Part shown: piece after piece, positions 25,555 through 31,976 of the stretch
Layout: each line of letters starts with the position of its first letter
How positions within the stretch are numbered: position 1 is the first letter of the stretch
Assembly (NCBI GenBank): GCA_964529715.1
Contig: CAZGXI010000046.1
Coordinates: 1 to 31,976, forward strand
DNA: 31,976 nt
Reading direction: 5' to 3'
DNA from: CAZGXI01 sp964529715
Lineage (GTDB): Bacteria; Chloroflexota; Anaerolineae; Aggregatilineales; Ch27
Translations under genes and position numbers: made by a program
The notes under the pieces: generated by a model
Databases searched by the model: none
The model's input: only the letters and a program-made list of their open reading frames with translations
Told to the model about the DNA's origin: nothing

Positions 25555-25572
25555 CTGACCGGCCCCGGTCAG
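25555..25572 (-). other. Short perfect inverted repeat at the stop codon of the tandem binding protein
   Basis: CTGACCGG (25555-25562) and CCGGTCAG (25565-25572) flank a two-base spacer and overlap the TGA stop codon. As RNA it forms a seven-bp stem with a GCCC-type loop. It could slow ribosomes or protect the upstream message, or, as DNA, act as a protein site resembling the LacI operator core GACCGG/CCGGTC. Confidence 0.4.
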
Positions 25573-28208
25573 GATGAGAACACGTAGTCCGACACGGCCA
25601 GCATGTTCAGCGAACCGCTGCTGACCGCCGCGTAGTCCAGCAGCACCCAGCCGAAGTGCCCCCGATAGTAGACCACCACCCAGTTCAGGTCGGGGCTGAT
25701 GGCAAAGGCGGCAACTTCGGCAGCATAGGGCACCACATCGATCACGTCGCTGTCTAGGGTTGGGGCGGTGCGCAGGTTCACGTTGTAGCCCATGTCGAGG
25801 ATGACCGTCTGCCCGCGCAAGGGGTCAGGCAGCCAGGACGAAAGGGGCTGTACGCCGCTCGCACTGGCGACAGTCTGCCCTTCACCCTCGAAGCGCCACA
25901 CCACCGAGTCCGCCGCGCACCCGCTGGCACACACACCGTCCAGGTAGCGCGCCGCCTCGACGACGGCCTGTGTCTGGCCGTCGGACAGGCCGACGATCAC
26001 CACGCTGCGGCTCAGTTCTGCGCCGCCGTTATCTGCCGGGTCGTACACACCCTGGACGCCCACGAAGCTGGACTGTTCCAACAGCCATGCCTTGATGTCT
26101 TCTGTCTCCGGCCCGACCGCGCGCAACGCCTGGGCCACCAGGTACACGGCGTCGTAGTAGGCGGCGCTCTGCGCGGTGGGAAGCTCGCCATAGCGCGCCT
26201 GATAGCGCGCGACAAACCCCGCGCTTGTCCCATCCCCGACCACCGGCCACCAGCTCGCCGCGCCGAGCAGTTCGATGCCCGCCGGGACGGTCACAGTCGC
26301 CGCCAGGCTTGGCGTCGGATAGCCGTAGATCACCACCCCGCTCCACCCGGCAGCGCCGAGTTCGTCCAGCAGGCCGACGAGCACCGGTTGGGCACTCCAC
26401 ACTAGCACGGCTTCGGCTTCGCTGTCGATTACCCGCGTGGCCATCCGGGCGTAGTCGCTGTCGCCGGCGTTGTGTTGCAAGTCGAGCACCAGGTCGGCGT
26501 CGTCGATCTCGTCGAAGGCGTCCCAGATGGCCTGTTCGGCCTCGTTGCCGTAGTTGGCGCGTACCGTCACCGCCGCCACGCGCGTGAAGCCGCGCTCGTC
26601 CACCAGGTAGTTCACCGCCGCCTGAGCCTGAGCGCCGTCGCCAGCGCGCAGTTGGAGGATGTTTTCATCGCCTGTGAACAGGTCTGAGGGAAGGCCGGTC
26701 GCCGTGACCAGTTGAAGCACGCCCGCCTGGGCAGGCAGGTTAGCGTTGTCCGTCACCTGGGCGTTGGAATCCGGCCCCAGGATGATGCGCGCGCCGTCTT
26801 CCAGAGCGTCGTTGAAAGCCGTCGCTGCGCCGGATACGGTGGTGGCGTTGTAGACGCCCAGCCGCAGGTTATAGGCCGCGCCGTCGGCCCCCATCACGCC
26901 GCCCAGCAAGTCGATCTCGCGGATCGCCAGTTCAGCTCCCTGCTGGGCGTCGTCGCCGGCGTCGGCATTCACGCCGCTGAGGGTCGTGATCAGCGCGATG
27001 TTGAACGGCTGGGCGGAGTCTGCGTCTTCTTCGTCCAGCGGCGGCAGGTTGAGGTCCGAGCAGGACAGGCAGACGCCGCCCGTATAGTACGCCAGGTCGG
27101 CGTAGCCGCCGTCTGGCCGCACGGCCACCAACCGCAAGGCATCGGTCGCCCCGCCAGAGTACGCGCCCTGTACGCCCAGATAGTCCGTATCCGCCAGGGC
27201 GTCGGCGATCTCGGACACGTCGTCCCCGGCAGTCCGAACGGCCTCGGCCAGCAGGTAGACGGCGTCGTAACAGGCGGCGGCAGAGTCGGCAGGCAGGTCG
27301 CCGTCCCAGCGCGCGGCGTAGTCTTCTACAAACTGCTGGCTATCGGCGTCGTAAGCCGCCGGAGACCAGGGCGTCAGGCCGATCAGTTCGTCTGCCAGTG
27401 CCAGGTCAGAGTCTGCCAGCGTCTCGTCCAGCCCAACGTAGATGATCGGACCGCGCCAGCCCGCCTCGTCCAGCGCGTCCAACAGCAACGCGCCCTGAGC
27501 GTCGAGCATCCAGACGAACAGCGCGTCGGCGTCGGCGTCGGCGATGTCTTGCGCCTCGCCGGAAAGGTCGTCGGCGTCCGCCGCGTGGGTGATCGACAGG
27601 GCGAGATTGTCCTCACCGGCGAACCCGGCGAAGAGGTCCGCGCCGTTCTGGGCGGCTTCGGTATCCACCGCGACGACGGCGATATTGGAGAAGTGGCGCT
27701 CCTCAACCAGGTAATCCGCCGCCGCCTGCACCCAGGCTTCCTCATCGGACGCGAGCCGGAACACGTTCGTTTCATCGGCCAGGTCGCCCATATCCGTCAC
27801 CAGCAGGGGAATGTCCGGCGTCCCCACTGCGTCCAGGATGGCCTCCAGGTAGCGCGGCTGCTGCGGACCAATCACGGCCACCGCGCCGTCGATCAGCGCA
27901 TCGGTGTAGGCTTCGACGGCCTCCTCGGCGCTGTCGGCAGGGTAGAACACCACCTCGAAGCGATAGCGAACGTTCGCATCGCTGATCACGCCGTAGTCGT
28001 CCGACGTGTTGATCTGCTCGGCAGCCAATACCGCCGCCTGATAGAGATTGCGGTCCAGCGCCGCCCGCGCGCCCGCAGACGCGCCGAGGTAGCCGACGGT
28101 CAGGACGGTGGCATTGCCCTGCGCCAGCGCCGCCAGCGGCATCCCCGCCAGCAGCGCCAGGATGAGCGCGACGGCGGCGAGACTTCCTTTTACGACTTTT
28201 GCCTTCAT
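25569..28208 (-). CDS. Secreted protein with two tandem type-1 periplasmic-binding domains and a C-terminal SH3b domain
   Basis: The 879-residue protein has a signal peptide (MKAKVVKG then AAVALILALLAGMPLAALA). Two related Leu/Ile/Val-receptor-like domains span about 35-385 and 402-765, and an SH3b domain about 800-870 (NVNLRTAPTLDSDV, AISPDLNWVVVYY, GWVLLDY). The two binding domains share matched segments: DYLVEERHFSNIAVVAV/NYLVDERGFTRVAAVTV, DEAGWRGPIIYVG/GAAGWSGVVIYG, ACYDAVYLLAEAVRTAG/AYYDAVYLVAQALRAVG and a terminal GVC-x2/3-C motif. They therefore arose by duplication. The start is placed at ATG 28208, which has GGAG upstream; ATG 28229 is possible. The protein is very acidic and has no lipobox. 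No branched-chain importer genes are nearby. It follows the MacB-like permease gene by 43 bases. A sensor or capture role in the envelope is inferred. Confidence 0.86.
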   Translation of the reverse strand: MKAKVVKGSLAAVALILALLAGMPLAALAQGNATVLTVGYLGASAGARAALDRNLYQAAVLAAEQINTSDDYGVISDANVRYRFEVVFYPADSAEEAVEAYTDALIDGAVAVIGPQQPRYLEAILDAVGTPDIPLLVTDMGDLADETNVFRLASDEEAWVQAAADYLVEERHFSNIAVVAVDTEAAQNGADLFAGFAGEDNLALSITHAADADDLSGEAQDIADADADALFVWMLDAQGALLLDALDEAGWRGPIIYVGLDETLADSDLALADELIGLTPWSPAAYDADSQQFVEDYAARWDGDLPADSAAACYDAVYLLAEAVRTAGDDVSEIADALADTDYLGVQGAYSGGATDALRLVAVRPDGGYADLAYYTGGVCLSCSDLNLPPLDEEDADSAQPFNIALITTLSGVNADAGDDAQQGAELAIREIDLLGGVMGADGAAYNLRLGVYNATTVSGAATAFNDALEDGARIILGPDSNAQVTDNANLPAQAGVLQLVTATGLPSDLFTGDENILQLRAGDGAQAQAAVNYLVDERGFTRVAAVTVRANYGNEAEQAIWDAFDEIDDADLVLDLQHNAGDSDYARMATRVIDSEAEAVLVWSAQPVLVGLLDELGAAGWSGVVIYGYPTPSLAATVTVPAGIELLGAASWWPVVGDGTSAGFVARYQARYGELPTAQSAAYYDAVYLVAQALRAVGPETEDIKAWLLEQSSFVGVQGVYDPADNGGAELSRSVVIVGLSDGQTQAVVEAARYLDGVCASGCAADSVVWRFEGEGQTVASASGVQPLSSWLPDPLRGQTVILDMGYNVNLRTAPTLDSDVIDVVPYAAEVAAFAISPDLNWVVVYYRGHFGWVLLDYAAVSSGSLNMLAVSDYVFSS

Positions 28209-28251
28209 GCTTGATTTCTCCGTTTTCATTCCACGTTGACCACTTCGCCAG

Positions 28252-30096
28252 CTATTCGTAACGCAGGGCTTCAATCGGATGGAGCGAGGCGGCCCGGTTG
28301 GCCGGATAGACGCCGAAGAAGATGCCCACCGCGACCGAGAACCCCAGGCCGAGCAGGATCGCCTCCGGCACGATGACGGCGTTTAGCAGGCCGCTGTTGT
28401 TCACGAGCACGGCCACGCCTACTCCGGCCAGTACGCCGAACACGCCGCCCATCGTGCTCAGGACGACGGTTTCGATGAGAAACTGCTGCAAAATCTGGAA
28501 GCGGCGTGCGCCGAGCGCCTTGCGCAGCCCGATCTCTTTGGTGCGCTCGGTCACGGACACCAGCGAGATGTTCATGATGCCGATCCCGCCGACCAGCAGC
28601 GAAACGCTGGCAATCGCCCCCAGCATGGCCGTCAGCGTGCCGCTCACTTCCGAGAACGTCTCCAAAAGCTGCTGCTGGTTCGCCACGTTGAAGTCGTTGT
28701 CCTCGTCGATGTCTAGGTCGTGACGGGCGCGCAGCAGGTCTTCCACCTCGCTGATGATCAGGGAAACCTGGTCGCTGCGCTCGGCAGACAGCGTGATGGA
28801 ACTCACCAGGTAGTCCGTGCCCACGACGGCGCGGCCACTGAACAGGTAGCGGTAGCCGGTGGTCAGCGGCACGATCACCTGGTCGTTGGCGTCGCCGCCG
28901 AAGCCGCTATCCTGCTCGGCCAGCACACCGATGACCTCGTAGGTCCGCCCGCCGATGCGCACGTCGCTGCCCAACGGGTCCAGGTTGGCGAACAGCTCCT
29001 CGACGACCGTCGATCCCAGCACCACGACGCGGTCTTTGGAGTCGTACTCGTCCGCCGTAAAGAAACGCCCCGACTCGATCTCGACATTGCGCACAGTGAC
29101 ATAGTCCGGCGACGTGCCGATAACCTGTACGTCGTAGCTGGCGTCGTTGGCGGTCGCGGTCGCGTTGGAGCCATACTGCGGCGCGACCCCCGCCAGCCCG
29201 GAAACCGACTCCTGGATCGCCTGGGCGTCTTCCAGCGTGAGGCGCGAGTAGAAGCCCATCGAGGAGACCGAGATCAGGTTCGTCCCGATCCCCTCGATCT
29301 GGCTGGTGATGTCCGCCGTCGCGCCCTGGCCCACCGAGAGCAGCGCCACGACCGACATCACGCCGATCACGATGCCGAGCATGGTCAGCGCCGAGCGTAG
29401 CTTGTTCGCCAGCAGAGCGTCGAAAGCGACGGCGATGTTCTGGCCGAGGCTGACGCCGCCCATCCGCCGCACCGGGCGTTGGACGAGCGCGGTGCCGTTC
29501 AGTGTGCTCTTGAAGACCGGGCGTTTGATCAACGCCTGGACGAACAGCCCTGCCGTACCCAGCAGCGCGATCCAGAAGCCGGGCGAGACCAGCGCCAGCA
29601 GATCGGTGGACGCGGCGCGGTTCTGCACGCCCACGAAGTAGGCGAAGTGCAACGCCGCCGCCAGCCCGCACACCAGGATCAGCAGGCCCACCGTCTCGTT
29701 CTGCCGGGCGTCTACCCAACTCCACACCGCTGCCCCGGCGGCCACCACCGCCGCCCCGATCAGCAGACCCATCACCCAGGCCGGGGTCTGCACGGCGGCG
29801 CTCGACGCGCCGGACAGGGCAGCCAGGGCGCTCATATCAGGGAAGGCAGTTGCACTGCCATCGGTGGGAAACTGCCTGGCGGCAGTCGTGGGGTTTTGGG
29901 CGAACTGCGCCGGGAACGACGCCCCCGTCGGCAGTTCGATGCCCTGCGCTGCCAACTGGCTCCGCACCAGGGCGGCCTGGCTTACCCAGGGCGACAGGAA
30001 CAGGACAGCTACCAGGATCAGCGCCGCCGAAACCAGCGTCAGCGCGTTTGCAGCGTAGGGCTGCGCCCGCCGTAGGATAGAGACTTGTGCAGTCAT
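28252..30096 (-). CDS. MacB-type ABC transporter permease with an extra four-helix N-terminal region
   Basis: The 614-residue protein contains a MacB/FtsX core from about residue 218. This has FDALLANKLRSALTMLGIVIGVMSVVALLSVG (transmembrane), a large extracytoplasmic MacB_PCD domain (about 260-480; ISVSSMGFYSRLTLEDAQAI, GRFFTADE, GRTYEVIGVL), then FtsX-like helices (VSLLVGGIGIMNISLVSVTERTKEIGLRKALGA and on) and the PANRAASLHPIEALRYE tail. Before the core are about 210 residues with four predicted helices (about 17-38, 107-128, 134-156, 173-190) and a polar loop at 40-105; standard MacB permeases lack this. ATG 30096 has GGAGG upstream and overlaps the ATPase stop (ATGA). MacB systems use ATP to drive export or mechanotransmission rather than transport through the membrane; the cargo here is unknown. 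Confidence 0.9.
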   Translation of the reverse strand: MTAQVSILRRAQPYAANALTLVSAALILVAVLFLSPWVSQAALVRSQLAAQGIELPTGASFPAQFAQNPTTAARQFPTDGSATAFPDMSALAALSGASSAAVQTPAWVMGLLIGAAVVAAGAAVWSWVDARQNETVGLLILVCGLAAALHFAYFVGVQNRAASTDLLALVSPGFWIALLGTAGLFVQALIKRPVFKSTLNGTALVQRPVRRMGGVSLGQNIAVAFDALLANKLRSALTMLGIVIGVMSVVALLSVGQGATADITSQIEGIGTNLISVSSMGFYSRLTLEDAQAIQESVSGLAGVAPQYGSNATATANDASYDVQVIGTSPDYVTVRNVEIESGRFFTADEYDSKDRVVVLGSTVVEELFANLDPLGSDVRIGGRTYEVIGVLAEQDSGFGGDANDQVIVPLTTGYRYLFSGRAVVGTDYLVSSITLSAERSDQVSLIISEVEDLLRARHDLDIDEDNDFNVANQQQLLETFSEVSGTLTAMLGAIASVSLLVGGIGIMNISLVSVTERTKEIGLRKALGARRFQILQQFLIETVVLSTMGGVFGVLAGVGVAVLVNNSGLLNAVIVPEAILLGLGFSVAVGIFFGVYPANRAASLHPIEALRYE

Positions 30097-30866
30097 GGCC
30101 TGACCTCCTCGCCGACCGACGCTATCGCTTGTGCCGCTTCCGGCGTAGCCGCCGGGCCGCCGCCGTTCGGACGCGATTTCCATTCGTCGGAGACAATCAC
30201 TCCGTCGCGCAGGGCGATCACCCGTTGCGTCTGGGCCGCGATGTCCGGATCGTGCGTGACAATGATCAGCGTGATGCCCTTTTCCTCGTGCAGCTTCCAG
30301 AACAGCGCCATGATCTCCTCGCCGGTCTTCGAGTCGAGGTTGCCGGTCGGCTCGTCGGCCAGGATGATGGCCGGTTCGTTGACCAGTGCGCGCGCCAGGG
30401 CGACCCGCTGCTGCTGCCCGCCGGAAAGCTCAAGCGGTTTGTGGTCCATGCGGTCGCCCAGGCCGACCAGTTCCAGCACGCGCCTGGCCCGCTCATGCCG
30501 CTCTCTGGCTGGCACCCCCGCATAGACCAGCGGCAGGGCCACGTTCGCCAGCGCCGAACTGCGCGCCAGCAGATTGAACTGCTGGAAGACAAAGCCGATG
30601 CGCCAGTTGCGGATCACCGCCAGGTCGTCGTCGCGCATCTCGCCGATCTCGTAGCCGTCCAGCTTATAGCTGCCGCTGGTAGGCTGGTCCAGCGCGCCGA
30701 GGATGGACATCAGCGTGCTCTTGCCCGACCCCGACGGGCCGGTGATGGCAACCATCTGGCCCTCGTCGATCTTGAAAGACACCCCGCGCAGCGCGTGCAC
30801 CTCGGTCTCGCCCATCCGGTAGACTTTGCGCAGATCGGTCGCTTCGATGATGGTTCGCCCGCTCAT
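30093..30866 (-). CDS. ABC transporter ATP-binding protein, MacB/LolD type
   Basis: The 257-residue ATPase has Walker A GPSGSGKST (43-51), Q-loop FVFQQFNLLARSSALANVALP (Gln 95/96), signature LSGGQQQRVALARALV (147-162), Walker B IILADEPTGNLDS (167-179) and the switch His in IVTHDPDIA (His 205). The FQQFNLL and EPTGNLDSKTGEEIM segments are typical of the LolD/MacB/FtsE group. ATG 30866 is used: GGAGG is six bases upstream, and the codon overlaps the adaptor stop by one base (TGATG). It pairs with the MacB-type permease gene that overlaps its stop. It energises the exporter module on the cytoplasmic face. No anomaly is seen. Confidence 0.95.
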   Translation of the reverse strand: MSGRTIIEATDLRKVYRMGETEVHALRGVSFKIDEGQMVAITGPSGSGKSTLMSILGALDQPTSGSYKLDGYEIGEMRDDDLAVIRNWRIGFVFQQFNLLARSSALANVALPLVYAGVPARERHERARRVLELVGLGDRMDHKPLELSGGQQQRVALARALVNEPAIILADEPTGNLDSKTGEEIMALFWKLHEEKGITLIIVTHDPDIAAQTQRVIALRDGVIVSDEWKSRPNGGGPAATPEAAQAIASVGEEVRP

Positions 30867-31976
30867 CACTGCCCTCCCGGACCCGCCGGAGGCGCGCCGC
30901 CAGGCATTCCACCGCCGGTCAGCAGGCCCATGCCGCCGCCAGGCCGGAGGCCAGACGAGGACGCGCTGCTATCGGAGGTGACGGGAATATAGACCACCTG
31001 GCCCGCCGTCACGTCGCCGGTAATGACCGTCATGCCCGACCGGGTGATGCCGCTCGTGACCGCGACGCGCGTCTGGCCGCCGCTGCCGTCATCGACCAGC
31101 AGATATTCTCCCTGGTCGTCGCGCTGGATGGCGCTGGTCGGCACAACCAGCACGTTTTCCTGCATACTGACGACGATCTCGACATCCGCCGTCATGCCCA
31201 GCCGGATCGCCGGCGATTCGACGCTGGTCGATGTCTGGGCAGCCGTCTGATCCGCCGCAGCCTGCCCCGTCGCGGCAGGCGCCTGTCCCTGCGGACCAGC
31301 CCCAAACCGGGCCAATACTTCGGCCAGCGCCTGAGGGCCGCCGTTCTCCTGAATCTGCGTGATGACGTCTTCGGTAATCCCGGCGTCGCGCAGCAGGGCG
31401 TAGAACTCATCCTCGCCGCCCTCGCGGGCCAGCATGGCGGTCAGCGCCTCGACACCGCCGTTCTGCATCAGCACCGGCATGATCTGCCGCAGATAAGTCA
31501 TGCCGCCGGCCCCGGCGGGCATCGCCGGAGGGACCGCTGCCTGGGTATCCGTCGCTGCGCCGCTCCCGGCGGACGCCGCCGCGTTCGCCTGCGCCGGGAC
31601 GAAGCCGCCGCCGGACGCCGCAGCGGTTGCGGCAGCTTCGGGCTGCACCGATGTTGAAGAAGACGTCGCGGCAACCGGCGCCGTATCCAGGTCCACGCGG
31701 ACGGTGTACGTCACCAGGCCCTGGCTTTGCGTACCAGCGGGGGAGATGCGCCTGACCACACCGTTCACGGTGGTGTCCTCGAACGCTTCCAGTGTGATTT
31801 GGACCGTCTGCCCCTCCGCCACCTGGACCACGTCCAGTTCGTCCACGCTGACGTCCACATGCAGGCGGCTGGTATCGGCGATAACCATCGCGGTCGTCGC
31901 TGCGTTCACTGCCTGGCCGTTCACGATGTTCACTTCGGTAATCACGCCGTCGAACGGCGCGGTGATCGTGGCGTCG
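30866..31976 (-). CDS. MacA/HlyD-type adaptor protein with a large insertion (N-terminal part beyond the window)
   Basis: The frame is open to the right edge, so the first part is missing. Visible are the lipoyl-like end (TITAPFDGVITEV then VNIVNGQAVN), the beta-barrel start (TSRLHVDVSVDELDVVQVAEGQTVQI), and after an insertion IRLGMTADVEIVVSMQENVLVVPTSAI, followed by the membrane-proximal domain and a Gly/Pro-rich tail. The beta-barrel is interrupted between YTVRVDLD and IRLGMTADVE by about 160 residues (31208-31684). Ala/Gly/Ser-rich linkers flank a helical module (31298-31501) containing two related stretches, QNGGVEALTAMLAREG and ENGGPQALAEVLARFG. Usual adaptors have only a few residues there. 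It is the first of the minus-strand genes seen and overlaps the ATPase start by one base. Adaptors of this type bridge the inner-membrane permease to extracytoplasmic partners. Confidence 0.9.
   Translation of the reverse strand, partial: DATITAPFDGVITEVNIVNGQAVNAATTAMVIADTSRLHVDVSVDELDVVQVAEGQTVQITLEAFEDTTVNGVVRRISPAGTQSQGLVTYTVRVDLDTAPVAATSSSTSVQPEAAATAAASGGGFVPAQANAAASAGSGAATDTQAAVPPAMPAGAGGMTYLRQIMPVLMQNGGVEALTAMLAREGGEDEFYALLRDAGITEDVITQIQENGGPQALAEVLARFGAGPQGQAPAATGQAAADQTAAQTSTSVESPAIRLGMTADVEIVVSMQENVLVVPTSAIQRDDQGEYLLVDDGSGGQTRVAVTSGITRSGMTVITGDVTAGQVVYIPVTSDSSASSSGLRPGGGMGLLTGGGMPGGAPPAGPGGQ

Noticed and set aside
25569..28208. Branched-chain amino-acid ABC importer
   Set aside because: The binding domains resemble LivJ-type receptors, but no LivH/M/G/F genes are present and the neighbouring ATPase and permease are MacB-type.
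26712..28214. 500-codon open frame antisense to the tandem binding protein
   Set aside because: Composition is repetitive Arg/Gln/Val with no domain; it mirrors the acidic GC-rich gene on the other strand.

Overview
The window is a GC-rich, gene-dense piece of a bacterial chromosome. I recognise no rRNA, tRNA, CRISPR array, transposase or phage gene, and no gene-free stretch exceeds 300 bases. The gene mix fits a member of the Chloroflexota (Anaerolineae-like): sugar ABC importers without a dedicated ATPase, Gfo/Idh/MocA dehydrogenases, a UxaE-type uronate epimerase, secreted SH3b proteins, MacAB-like exporters in a probably TolC-free cell, and intergenic hairpin repeats. That taxonomy is inference; no marker gene is present.

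Left part (1-5955). The tail of an unknown gene is followed on the minus strand by lutA-lutB (lactate or glycolate oxidation, lutC not adjacent), then a polysaccharide flippase (minus), a histidine-type phosphatase (plus), and a minus-strand pair encoding a two-domain thioredoxin-fold protein (CxxC in each half) and a small DUF1858 protein.

Middle part (6129-22463). This is a hexuronide uptake and catabolism locus around a LacI-family regulator. On the minus strand: lacI, a GH88 unsaturated glucuronyl hydrolase (ATGA overlap with lacI), an SDR, an old-yellow-enzyme-like flavoprotein, a Gfo/Idh dehydrogenase, uxaC, uxaE and an SDR-type mannonate oxidoreductase (UxuB). A convergent GH4 glycosidase ends just beyond UxuB. 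On the plus strand, diverging from lacI: a sugar-binding protein, two permeases, a DUF624/YesL protein and a second Gfo/Idh dehydrogenase. The 171-bp divergent region has two facing sigma70-like promoters. Each carries a TTGACCGGTCAA-type operator just past its -10 box, suggesting that one LacI protein controls both arms and itself. The proposed flow is oligouronide import, GH88/GH4 cleavage, UxaC isomerisation, UxaE conversion of tagaturonate to fructuronate, and reduction to mannonate. Mannonate dehydratase, KDG kinase/aldolase and the importer ATPase must lie elsewhere.

Right part (22498-31976, all minus strand). This is the most unusual region. Reading 5' to 3' it encodes a MacA-like adaptor (truncated by the window edge) with a roughly 160-residue insertion, a MacB-type ATPase, a MacB-type permease with about 210 extra N-terminal residues, a secreted protein with two tandem type-1 periplasmic-binding domains plus SH3b, a second secreted SH3b protein, and an OmpR-type response regulator overlapping its histidine kinase gene. 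No importer permease accompanies the binding domains, so I propose an envelope sensing and export module rather than an amino-acid importer.

Small-scale structure: two copies of a tandem-hairpin repeat built from GTCC...GGAC stems with (T/C)GAA loops (4941-5046, 13973-14094); two copies of a C/G-rich palindromic repeat (1655-1692, 22503-22540), the second supplying the C-terminal codons of the kinase; and strong intercistronic hairpins at 18518-18554, 24670-24711 and 25555-25572.
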